Source: an uncultured Eubacteriales bacterium
GTDB taxonomy: Bacteria > Bacillota_A > Clostridia > Oscillospirales > Oscillospiraceae
Length of the DNA stretch: 7,664 nucleotides
Direction of reading: 5' to 3'
Assembly: GCA_949742895.1 (NCBI GenBank)
Contig: CATJRT010000287.1
Coordinates: 1-7,664 of the forward strand
A program made the position numbers and the translations under genes. Within the stretch, counting starts at the first letter, position 1. Each line of letters begins with the position of its first letter. Below are positions 1-5,231 of this stretch, piece by piece. The notes under the pieces were generated by a model. It worked only from the letters and a program-made list of their open reading frames with translations. It ran no database searches and was not told where the DNA came from.

Positions 1-89
1 CCGGCCGAGCCAACAGCGAGCCGGCCGCCCCGTAATGGGTCCAATCCGAGCGTGACAATTGTGATGGACGCTCTTGCGCTTTTGTGCAT
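1..89. other. Non-assigned flank downstream of miaA
   Basis: The 89 bases after the miaA stop contain no convincing terminator (no stem followed by a U-run). They include GAGCGTGACAAT (48-59), an exact inverted copy of a 12-mer in the holB-ricT spacer (4021-4032), and the palindrome ACAATTGT. On the minus strand an ATG at 89, touching the miaA stop, begins a frame (MHKSARASITIVTLGL...) that stays open to the window edge. It has no good ribosome binding site and no recognisable family. The stretch could be the start of a gene or a repeat fragment. Confidence 0.3.
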
Positions 90-1034
90 TTATTTTAATC
101 CACAGTCTGTGATAAGTTTTGTCGAAAAATCCACCACCGCAGAAAAATCAGGGATTTTTTCCCAGTTGAACCAGTGGACCTCCTTGTTCCTCCGGAACCA
201 GGTAAGCTGCCGCTTGGCGTACTGCCGGGAGCGCAGCTTGACCTCCTCCGCCCCCTCGGACAGGGAACGGCCCTCCAAAATGGCGGAAGCCAGCTCCTTG
301 TAGCCGATGGCCTGCATGGCAGTACAGGCCGGAGGCACGCCGTCCGCCAGCAGCCGCCGCACCTCGTCCACCAAGCCCCGCTCCATCATCTCGTCCACCC
401 GGCGGTCGATGTACTCCCACAGCCAGGGACGCTCTCCAAAATTCAGCGCGATGGTCAGGGGCGCATAGCGGCGGGGAAGGGCCTGGCTTTCCCGGACGTG
501 CTGGGTGATGGTCTTTCCGGTGGACAGCCAGACCTCCAGCGCCCGGATGGTGCGCTTCTCATCGTTGGGGTGGATACGCGCCGCTGCGTCCGGGTCAACG
601 CGCTCCAATTCAGTCCGCAGGGCAAGCAGACCCTCCACCTTTGCTCGGTCCTGGAGGGACTGCCGCAGGCCGCTGTCCGGAGTGAAGGGGGCGAACTGCC
701 GTCCGGCGATCAGGTTGTCGATGTAAAGCCCCGTTCCCCCTGCCACAATAGGCAGCTTCCCCTGTGCCAGAATTCCGTCCACGATAGGAACGGCATCCTG
801 GACGTACCGGGCCACGGAATAATTTTCCTCCGGATCTGCCACATCCAGCATATGGTGCGGGACGCCCTGCATCTCTGCCCAGGTAGGCTTGGCGGTTCCG
901 ATGTCCATGCGGCGGTAGATCTGCATGGAGTCGGCGGACACCACCTCGCCGCCGAACCGTTGGGCCAGGGCCACGGCCAAGGCGGTTTTGCCAGACGCCG
1001 TGGGGCCGCATATGACTAAAACATTGGGTTTCAT
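90..1034 (-). CDS. miaA: tRNA dimethylallyltransferase MiaA
   Basis: A 314-residue enzyme that transfers the dimethylallyl group from DMAPP to N6 of A37 in tRNAs reading codons that begin with U, giving i6A, the substrate of MiaB. The P-loop GPTASGKT is at 10-17. SADSMQIYR (33-41) includes the conserved Asp35, which corresponds to the catalytic acid of the family. VAGGTGLYI is at 97-105, and the C-terminal tRNA-contact motif RQYAKRQ is at 270-276, followed by LTWFRR. Length is normal. The frame is open up to 1163, but the ATG at 1034 has a strong AGGAGG and gives the standard N-terminus, so the longer form is rejected. It is the second gene of the mnmA-miaA unit, after a 139-base gap. Confidence 0.95.
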   Translation of the reverse strand: MKPNVLVICGPTASGKTALAVALAQRFGGEVVSADSMQIYRRMDIGTAKPTWAEMQGVPHHMLDVADPEENYSVARYVQDAVPIVDGILAQGKLPIVAGGTGLYIDNLIAGRQFAPFTPDSGLRQSLQDRAKVEGLLALRTELERVDPDAAARIHPNDEKRTIRALEVWLSTGKTITQHVRESQALPRRYAPLTIALNFGERPWLWEYIDRRVDEMMERGLVDEVRRLLADGVPPACTAMQAIGYKELASAILEGRSLSEGAEEVKLRSRQYAKRQLTWFRRNKEVHWFNWEKIPDFSAVVDFSTKLITDCGLK

Positions 1035-1038
1035 GGAA

Positions 1039-1064
1039 CCTCCTGGCTGGCCCTCGTCAGGGCC
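1039..1064 (-). promoter_or_regulatory. miaA ribosome binding site preceded by a small hairpin
   Basis: AGGAGG lies at 1044-1039 on the minus strand, 4 bases before the ATG at 1034, and settles that start. Four bases upstream of it a perfect 6-bp GC-rich hairpin (GGCCCT/AGGGCC, 1049-1064, loop of 4) is present. The hairpin does not cover the Shine-Dalgarno sequence; stacking next to it could affect ribosome access, but there is no direct evidence for this. Confidence 0.7.
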
Positions 1065-1132
1065 CCACAAAGTGAAAGCAGCGCGAATGTGCCGTACAAA
1101 CGTTTTTGCCGCAGATGAAAGCCTTGGCGCAG

Positions 1133-1151
1133 GGGCAAATTCATTTTGCCC
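1133..1151 (-). repeat. Perfect 7-bp hairpin between mnmA and miaA
   Basis: GGGCAAA (1133-1139) and TTTGCCC (1145-1151) pair perfectly around a 5-base loop, starting 22 bases after the mnmA stop. On the minus strand it is followed by CTGCGCC, not a U-run, so full termination is unlikely. It may slow 3' exonucleases or weakly attenuate miaA. No convincing promoter is seen between it and miaA, which suggests read-through into miaA. Confidence 0.35.
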
Positions 1152-1173
1152 GCACACCATCAATCACAGGGGC

Positions 1174-2214
1174 TCACCCCACCTCCGCCGACTCGATCCA
1201 GGCGCTGCCCAGCACCTTCTGCCCGTCGTAAAATACAGCAAGCTGCCCCGGCGTCGGGGCTCGGGCCGGAGCGTCCATGCGCAGCTCCACTCCGCCGCCG
1301 TCCAGAGGGACCAGCTCGGCCCGGTCCTCCCGTTTGGAGTGCCGCAGCCGGACCGCCCCGCGGCGCGGCTGGTCCAGCGCTTCCCCCGCCAGCCAGTTCA
1401 GCTCCCGGCAGCGGACAACGGCGGCGTGCAGCCCCTCCCCGTGGGACAGCTCTACCTCATTTCTCTCCGGCCGGATGGCGGACACAAACAGCCGTCCGGT
1501 GGAGGATACGCCCAAGCCCCGGCGCTGGCCCAGGGTGTAGTGATGGAAGCCCTTGTGCTCCCCCAAAACGCGGCCCTCCCGGTCCACAAAGCTCCCAGGA
1601 GGCGGGGTGCCGCCCCGGCGGTCCAGCCAGGCGGCGTAGTCGTTGTCCGGGATGAAGCAAATCTCCATGGAATCAGGCCGGTGGGCGGCGGACAGCCCCG
1701 CAGCCTCCGCCTCCCGGCGGACGGCCTGCTTGTCCAGCTCTCCCAGCGGAAACAGGATACGGGCCAGCATTTCCCGGGAAAGCCGGGCCAGCATATAGGA
1801 CTGGTCGTTGGCGGGCATCCCCCGCAGAAGGGTGGGACGGCCATCGGTCCCGCTCCCAACGCGGGCATAGTGGCCGGTAGAAACAAAATCCGCCCCCATT
1901 TCGTCTGCGTACCGCAGCAGAGCGGGGAATTTCACCGCTGGATTGCACCGGGCACAGGGGATGGGAGTGCGCCCCGCCAGGTAATCGTCATAAAAGGGAC
2001 GGCACACCAGCCGCTCCAGCTCCGCCGATATATCAGCCACGGCGAAGGACAGCCCAAGCTGGGCGGCGGTCTCCCGTGCAGCGGCGGCGCCGCCCAGTCC
2101 CACGTCCAGATATAGGGCCAGAACCTCATAGCCCGCTTGCCGGAGCCGAAGCGCCGCCAGGGAGGAGTCTACGCCGCCGGACAGTCCCAGCACTACCTTT
2201 GCACCTGCACTCAC
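1174..2214 (-). CDS. mnmA: tRNA-specific 2-thiouridylase MnmA
   Basis: A 346-residue cytosolic enzyme that activates U34 of Lys, Glu and Gln tRNAs by adenylation and installs sulfur delivered by a cysteine desulfurase system, giving s2U34. The PP-loop ATP pyrophosphatase motif GLSGGVDSS is at 10-18. The first catalytic Cys lies in PIPCARCNPAVKF (Cys90, with Cys87 close by), the second is Cys186 in MEICFIPD, and GHYARV (114-119) is also conserved. The C-terminal beta-barrel ends in the expected VFYDGQKVLGSAWI. Length is typical. The GTG at 2214 is preferred over the GTG at 2223 because of the ribosome binding site position. It is transcribed from its own promoter after a long leader and followed 139 bases later by miaA. 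The Cys87/Cys90/Cys186 set could suit the Fe-S-containing form proposed for some MnmA proteins; that is inference. Confidence 0.94.
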   Translation of the reverse strand: MSAGAKVVLGLSGGVDSSLAALRLRQAGYEVLALYLDVGLGGAAAARETAAQLGLSFAVADISAELERLVCRPFYDDYLAGRTPIPCARCNPAVKFPALLRYADEMGADFVSTGHYARVGSGTDGRPTLLRGMPANDQSYMLARLSREMLARILFPLGELDKQAVRREAEAAGLSAAHRPDSMEICFIPDNDYAAWLDRRGGTPPPGSFVDREGRVLGEHKGFHHYTLGQRRGLGVSSTGRLFVSAIRPERNEVELSHGEGLHAAVVRCRELNWLAGEALDQPRRGAVRLRHSKREDRAELVPLDGGGVELRMDAPARAPTPGQLAVFYDGQKVLGSAWIESAEVG

Positions 2215-2220
2215 GCCGTC

Positions 2221-2230
2221 CACCCCCTTT
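2221..2230 (-). promoter_or_regulatory. mnmA ribosome binding site that decides the start
   Basis: The minus strand reads AAAGGGGGTG here, one base from the ideal AAAGGAGGTG. It directly abuts or includes the GTG at 2223, which is therefore too close to serve as a start, and lies 6 bases upstream of the next in-frame GTG at 2214. The latter is taken as the mnmA start. Confidence 0.65.
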
Positions 2231-2303
2231 CAGCCACACCGCGCCTTCCACTCCATTCCATGGGCAAGGCGCAGCCTGCAAACGATTTTTCATAATACAA
2301 CAG

Positions 2304-2401
2304 CTATATGCCGCTATACGGCTTGTGTGGCACAACATCAGCAACCGGCATTTTCTCTGAAAAATGCCGCCCGTGAAGCGGATAGCCGCATATAATGCGG
2401 C
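2304..2401 (-). promoter_or_regulatory. Structured 5' leader of mnmA with competing hairpins
   Basis: The predicted leader opens with a perfect 7-bp hairpin, GCCGCAT/ATGCGGC (2385-2401, loop of 3). It is followed by a perfect 9-bp hairpin, CGGCATTTT/AAAATGCCG (2346-2369, loop of 6). A third segment at 2305-2324 (TATATGCCGCTATACGGCTT) is nearly complementary to 2376-2394, which includes one arm of the first hairpin, so the first hairpin and the long-range pairing exclude each other. None of the hairpins carries a U-run. I do not recognise a known riboswitch or a T-box motif (no GGGTGGNACC). The structure may be regulatory, or it may be another palindromic repeat inserted under the promoter. 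Confidence 0.45.
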
Positions 2402-2411
2402 GATTGCTACT

Positions 2412-2440
2412 ATTGTACCACGAATCTCCGCCGGATTCAA
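2412..2440 (-). promoter_or_regulatory. Sigma-A-type promoter for mnmA-miaA
   Basis: On the minus strand TTGAAT (2440-2435) is followed after exactly 17 bases by TACAAT (2417-2412). The -10 element is preceded by TG at the extended -10 position (TGGTACAAT). Transcription should begin near 2405, just downstream of the ricT terminator, giving a leader of about 190 bases before the mnmA start. It is the best promoter match I found in the window. Confidence 0.75.
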
Positions 2441-2465
2441 CCGCAGGAGCTGCGTTCCGGCAGGC

Positions 2466-2511
2466 AAAAGCAAGGCCCTGCGCCGCCCTGATCCGGCAGC
2501 GCGGGGCCTTG
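2466..2511 (-). terminator. Intrinsic terminator of the ricT operon
   Basis: The arms 2471-2487 and 2495-2511 (CAAGGCCCTGCGCCGCC against GGCAGCGCGGGGCCTTG) form a 17-bp GC-rich stem with one C-A mismatch and one G-U pair around a 7-base loop. On the minus strand the stem is followed by C and then TTTT (2469-2466). The U-run is short but the stem is very strong. It lies about 155 bases past the ricT stop and just upstream of the mnmA promoter, where a transcription unit boundary is expected. Confidence 0.8.
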
Positions 2512-2521
2512 GCATAACTTC

Positions 2522-2662
2522 AGAAGCTGTACCAATAGCCTCAGCGCAGCATCTGCACGGCAAAAATCACTGCCTGCCGCGTTAAAAAATCTTGAAATAC
2601 ATAAAGTATTCCTGCGATTTTGCCTCGTGCATCTGCACACTTCGGCGATTGGTACAGCTTCT
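2522..2662. repeat. Imperfect 141-bp inverted repeat (MITE-like) after ricT
   Basis: The outer arms AGAAGCTGTACCAATAGCC (2522-2540) and GGCGATTGGTACAGCTTCT (2644-2662) are inverted complements with one mismatch in 19. Inside them, similarity continues in degenerate form: TGCACG and GGCAAAA..TC motifs face each other on the two arms. The core holds a short palindrome around 2593-2611 (GAATAC/GTATTT). The trinucleotide TCA flanks both ends (2520-2522 and 2662-2664, each sharing one base with an arm), possibly a short target duplication. The element contains no credible ORF. It starts 4 bases after the ricT stop codon and ends 11 bases before the terminator stem, so the ricT mRNA would carry a very long 3' hairpin. 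A miniature inverted-repeat transposable element or a structured 3' UTR are the main readings. Confidence 0.7.
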
Positions 2663-2666
2663 CACA

Positions 2667-3932
2667 TCAGGACTGTGCCGGCTGTCCGCCACCCGGCTTG
2701 CCGCCCCGGCGGTGATGGGGCCGGTAACGGCGCTTGTGGTTGGGGCTCCCCTTGCCCTCGGCGGACTGAGCCGCCTGGCTCTCCTTCTGTGGCGCGGGCT
2801 TATGCTGTGCAGGCTGCTGCTGGCGAGGCAGCTTGTTGGGGGCCTGTCCCTGCCTGCCTGGAGCCTTTTCCTGCCTGGGCTGGCCCTGCCCCTGGGCGGA
2901 GCGCCCGCCGTGGCTGCCCCGGTTGCGCCGTCCGCCCCCTTGCTGCTTCTGGCCGTCCCCCTTGCGGCCCCCCTCATTGCCAAGGTACTGCTCCAGCAGG
3001 CTGGACAGGTGGTCGGGCCCGTCCAGCTTCCGACCGGTGCGGGCCTGCTCCGCCTCGGGGGAGCGCAGCTTCTCCAGCTCCTCCTTGGACGGGGCCACAT
3101 AGCCCTCGGGCCGCTTGCCCTTGCCGGAGCGCACCACCCGTACCTCACTGGTGAGGTAGTTTTTCGGCTGCTCGCTGGAATCCTCCAGCCGCACCTTCAC
3201 CTGCTCCTTCAGCAGGTTAACGGAGGCCACCGTACCCACTCCGTCGGGGCACTCCACGAAGGAATCCTGCCTGGGGCAGCGTTTCACCGCATCCTGATAT
3301 GCCTCCTCCTCATACTTCAGGCAGCACATCAGTCGCCCGCAGGTGCCGGAGATTTTGGTGGGGTTCAGGGAAAGGTTCTGAGTTTTGGCCATCTTGATGG
3401 ACACAGGCTGGAACTCGTTGAGGAACTGGGCACAGCAGAAGGGCTTGCCGCAGATGCCAAAGCCCCCCAGCATCCGGGCCTCGTCCCGCACGCCGATCTG
3501 ACGCAGCTCGATGCGCGCCCGGAGAATACCAGCCAGATCCTTCACCAGGGCGCGGAAATCCACGCGACCGTCGGAGGTGAAGAAAAAAACGATCTTGCTG
3601 CCGTCGAAGCTGTACTCCACCTGAACCAGCTTCATGTCCAGCCCGTGGCGCTCTACAAGCTGCTGGCAGATGCGCAGGGCCTCCTTCTCCCGGCCCCGGT
3701 TCTCCCGGACCTGCTTCTCGTCCCGCTCGGTGGCCAGCCGCACCACCGGGCGCAGGGGCTGGACCACCGACTCGTCCTCCACCTCAGTGTTGTGCTTGAC
3801 GCAGGTGCCGTACTCCAGCCCCTTGCCCGTCTCCACAATCACGCTGCACCCCTCGGCCACGTCCAGGCCCTTGGGGTCAAAATAATATTGCTTACCGCCC
3901 GGCCGGAACCGGACGCTGATGATCTCCGTCAT
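2667..3932 (-). CDS. ricT: PSP1-domain protein RicT (YaaT) with long basic tail
   Basis: A 421-residue member of the PSP1/YaaT family. In B. subtilis RicT joins RicA (YmcA) and RicF (YlbF) in the Fe-S-binding Y-complex, which directs RNase Y to polycistronic mRNAs and affects sporulation, competence and biofilm formation. The conserved core covers about residues 1-270. It includes VRFRPGGKQYYF (7-18), YSFDGSKIVFFFTSDGRVDFR (the PSP1 signature, around 107-127) and the cysteine-rich segments CGKPFCC (161-167) and CGRLMCC (198-204), plus Cys219 and Cys228. Some of these Cys residues are expected to be Fe-S ligands. Residues from about 321 to the end form a low-complexity G/Q/P/R/K tail that is absent from the roughly 275-residue B. 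subtilis protein. The start is taken as the ATG at 3932, which has GGAGG 8 bases upstream; a frame open to 3971 has no such site. ricT follows holB as in B. subtilis, but after a 163-base spacer. Confidence 0.92.
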   Translation of the reverse strand: MTEIISVRFRPGGKQYYFDPKGLDVAEGCSVIVETGKGLEYGTCVKHNTEVEDESVVQPLRPVVRLATERDEKQVRENRGREKEALRICQQLVERHGLDMKLVQVEYSFDGSKIVFFFTSDGRVDFRALVKDLAGILRARIELRQIGVRDEARMLGGFGICGKPFCCAQFLNEFQPVSIKMAKTQNLSLNPTKISGTCGRLMCCLKYEEEAYQDAVKRCPRQDSFVECPDGVGTVASVNLLKEQVKVRLEDSSEQPKNYLTSEVRVVRSGKGKRPEGYVAPSKEELEKLRSPEAEQARTGRKLDGPDHLSSLLEQYLGNEGGRKGDGQKQQGGGRRNRGSHGGRSAQGQGQPRQEKAPGRQGQAPNKLPRQQQPAQHKPAPQKESQAAQSAEGKGSPNHKRRYRPHHRRGGKPGGGQPAQS

Positions 3933-3952
3933 TGAGATATCCTCCGTATATT

Positions 3953-3971
3953 TATTGTCACATATTGTCAC
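3953..3971 (-). repeat. Tandem TATTGTCAC repeat before ricT
   Basis: TATTGTCAC occurs at 3953-3961 and again at 3963-3971 with a 10-base period. A related ATTGTCACGC occurs at 3964-3973 and 4021-4030, and in inverted orientation at 50-59. The ten-base period is one helical turn, which would suit a paired protein-binding site. The motif also contains GTGACA, similar to a -35 box on the minus strand, but the possible -10 (TATACG) is poor. It lies about 20 bases upstream of the ricT start. Confidence 0.35.
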
Positions 3972-3990
3972 GCAGCGTCATTACGCTGCG
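3971..3990 (-). repeat. Perfect 8-bp hairpin upstream of ricT
   Basis: CGCAGCGT (3971-3978) and ACGCTGCG (3983-3990) form a perfect inverted repeat around the loop CATT. In the ricT-sense transcript it sits about 39 bases before the ATG at 3932 and ahead of an A/T-rich stretch. No U-run follows on either side, so it is not an ordinary intrinsic terminator. It could stabilise a processed 5' end, mark the boundary of a repeat unit, or act as a weak attenuator; none of these is shown. Confidence 0.5.
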
Positions 3991-3994
3991 CACC

Positions 3995-4150
3995 GCTCAC
4001 GATGGCTCCACGATGTTCGCATTGTCACGCTCCGCCTGTTCGCGACGCGCGGCTTCCTTCCGGCTCGGAGCACAAACATCTGGGCCTCTGGCCCTCCTTG
4101 GTTTGCGCTCCTCGCTCCAATCCATCCGCGCTGCTCACGACGGCTCCACG
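3995..4150 (-). repeat. Direct repeat duplicating the 3' end of holB
   Basis: The sequence GCTCACGAYGGCTCCACG occurs on the plus strand at 3995-4012 and at 4133-4150, with one mismatch in 18 bases and a period of 138 bases. The second copy holds the last codons (V E P S) and stop of holB; the first copy lies in the spacer before ricT. Read on the minus strand, both copies end a reading frame with VEPS and a TGA, because 138 is a multiple of three. The spacer between copies carries a 5-bp hairpin (4082-4094) and AGCGAGGAGCGC-like low-complexity sequence. It may be a remnant of a dispersed repeat family or of a partial tandem duplication; the origin cannot be decided from one window. Confidence 0.6.
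3997..4125 (-). CDS. Doubtful 42-codon ORF in the holB-ricT spacer
   Basis: A minus-strand ATG at 4125, 9 bases after the holB stop, opens a 42-codon frame to a TGA at 3999-3997. It begins MDWSEERKPRRARGP, is highly charged, and ends in NANIVEPS, sharing its last four residues with HolB through the direct repeat. There is no convincing ribosome binding site before the ATG (GCAGCGCGG). I do not recognise a family. It could be a repeat element that happens to be open, or a small peptide translated by re-initiation after holB. It is listed because its position inside the operon is unusual, not because coding is likely. Confidence 0.15.
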   Translation of the reverse strand: MDWSEERKPRRARGPDVCAPSRKEAARREQAERDNANIVEPS

Positions 4151-4887
4151 CTCGCTGCCAGCCACCCTAACGTCAGCCCCGGATTGGGCCGGTAGACCGC
4201 GTTCTCCCGGCAGGTTTTCAGCGCCGCCAGCACTCTGGCTCCCCGCCGGGGATGCTGGCCCAGCCGCCGGGACACCTGCATCTCCGTCAACGCCAGCAGA
4301 GCGGCGAGCTGGTCCGCCTTGGGCTTTTCCAGCTCCAGCTCCCCCAGCCGCTGGGCCAGAGCCGTCTCGTCCCCCTCCAGCAGCAACGCCGCCAGCCTCT
4401 CCGCCTTGTCCAGCAGGGCGGGGTCCGGTTCGGCTTCCTCAGGGGGAAGGGCAAGCATCTCGCACCGGGAACGCACCGTATCCAGCAGCCGACCGGGCTG
4501 TTCAGCCAGCAGCAAAAAGGCGGCGTAGGCCGGGCCCTCCTCCAGCACCTTCAGCAGGGCGTTCTGTGCGGCGGGATTCATGGCGTCCGCCGGGGCGATG
4601 ACATATACCTTCCGCCCGCCCTCGTTGGGGCGGACGTAGTCCCCGGAGCGCAGGTCACGGATCTGGTCCACACCGATCTCCCGCTTGTCCGGAGGCGGGG
4701 CGGTAAGGGACACATCGGGGTGGGTGCCCGCCGCCGCCTTCCGGCAAGCGCGGCACGCACCGCAGGGCGGATGCCCGCCCTCGCACAGGTAGGCCGCAGT
4801 CAGCCGCCGGACCAGCTCCGTCCGGCTGTCCGGCCCGCCGCCAGTGATGAGATAGGCATGGGAAAGGGGAGTGGGAAGCTCTATCAT
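4135..4887 (-). CDS. holB: DNA polymerase III delta' subunit
   Basis: A 250-residue clamp-loader delta' subunit, which works with delta and tau/gamma to place the beta clamp on primed DNA. Its N-terminus, SHAYLITGGGPDSRTEL (9-25), occupies the Walker A position but lacks the GKT lysine, as expected for the ATPase-inactive delta' subunit. Zinc-module cysteines are at 35, 42, 45 and 48. Other family marks are IGVDQIRDL (71-79), AAQNALLKVLEE (106-117) and TVRSRC (137-142). The C-terminus NPGLTLGWLAASV matches the usual final helix, so the protein looks complete although it is compact compared with the common 300 or more residues. It is coupled to darA by the ATGA overlap. Its last codons plus stop (GTGGAGCC.TCGTGA) are repeated 138 bases downstream in the spacer before ricT. 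Function is confident from motifs and synteny. Confidence 0.92.
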   Translation of the reverse strand: MIELPTPLSHAYLITGGGPDSRTELVRRLTAAYLCEGGHPPCGACRACRKAAAGTHPDVSLTAPPPDKREIGVDQIRDLRSGDYVRPNEGGRKVYVIAPADAMNPAAQNALLKVLEEGPAYAAFLLLAEQPGRLLDTVRSRCEMLALPPEEAEPDPALLDKAERLAALLLEGDETALAQRLGELELEKPKADQLAALLALTEMQVSRRLGQHPRRGARVLAALKTCRENAVYRPNPGLTLGWLAASVEPS

Positions 4888-5207
4888 AGCCGCTCGAACC
4901 TCTCTACGTCCACCACGAACACCGTGGCCCCGCCCACCGTGACCTCCACCGGCATGGCAGGCATATAGCCGTAGCTCAGCTCAGTAAAGGTGGACACCAT
5001 CTGCTTCCGGCTGTGGGAAAACCGCCGGATTACGTCGATGGCCCCCTGCACCTTTTCCTCCTCCACGCCGATGAGCAGCGTGACGTTGCCCGCCAGCAAA
5101 AAGCCGCCGGTGGTGGACAGGCGTGTGCAGGAAAATCCGTTTTTAGCCAGGTTCTGGACGACAGAATTGGCATCGTCCCGGTTAATAATGGCGACGATCA
5201 GCTTCAT
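4884..5207 (-). CDS. darA: Cyclic di-AMP receptor DarA (PII-like, YaaQ/PstA)
   Basis: A 107-residue PII-like protein that as a trimer binds cyclic di-AMP, a Gram-positive second messenger tied to potassium, osmotic and cell-wall homeostasis. Its downstream target is unknown in most species. Recognisable segments are MKLIVAIINRDDA (1-13), TRLSTTGGFLLAGN (28-41), which belongs to the ligand-binding loop region of this family, and VTVGGATVFVVDVERF (89-104). Length matches the family. The ATG at 5207 has GGAGG about 10 bases upstream and starts 24 bases after the decarboxylase stop. Its TGA overlaps the holB start as ATGA, implying translational coupling. In B. subtilis yaaQ lies between tmk and yaaR-holB; here tmk and yaaR are not at these positions. 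Confidence 0.94.
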   Translation of the reverse strand: MKLIVAIINRDDANSVVQNLAKNGFSCTRLSTTGGFLLAGNVTLLIGVEEEKVQGAIDVIRRFSHSRKQMVSTFTELSYGYMPAMPVEVTVGGATVFVVDVERFERL

Positions 5208-5231
5208 AGCGGCTCACCCTCCGTGCAGTCT

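Noticed and set aside
1..89. Start of a new minus-strand gene immediately after miaA (ATG at 89)
   Set aside because: It is open to the window edge but has no good ribosome binding site and no recognisable sequence. It shares a 12-mer with a non-coding spacer, so repeat DNA is at least as likely.
1035..1163. N-terminal extension of MiaA by 43 residues
   Set aside because: The extension has no family similarity, and the ATG at 1034 has a strong AGGAGG and gives the canonical N-terminus.
925..2115. A 396-codon plus-strand open frame opposite mnmA and part of miaA
   Set aside because: It spans two well-supported minus-strand genes and has low-complexity Pro/Arg/Gly content typical of GC-driven antisense frames.
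2126..2563. A 145-codon minus-strand frame crossing the terminator, the promoter and the start of mnmA
   Set aside because: It contains the terminator stem and promoter within its supposed coding region and overlaps mnmA out of frame. No family is recognisable.
2592..3935. A 447-codon plus-strand open frame opposite ricT, rich in Leu, Ala and Gly
   Set aside because: It is the antisense shadow of a GC-rich gene with clear RicT motifs. It shows no domain I recognise and no ribosome binding context.
3940..3971. A separate ricT promoter using GTGACA and TATACG
   Set aside because: Spacing of 15-16 bases and a weak -10 do not make a credible promoter without transcript data. The A/T-rich stretch is recorded as a repeat instead.
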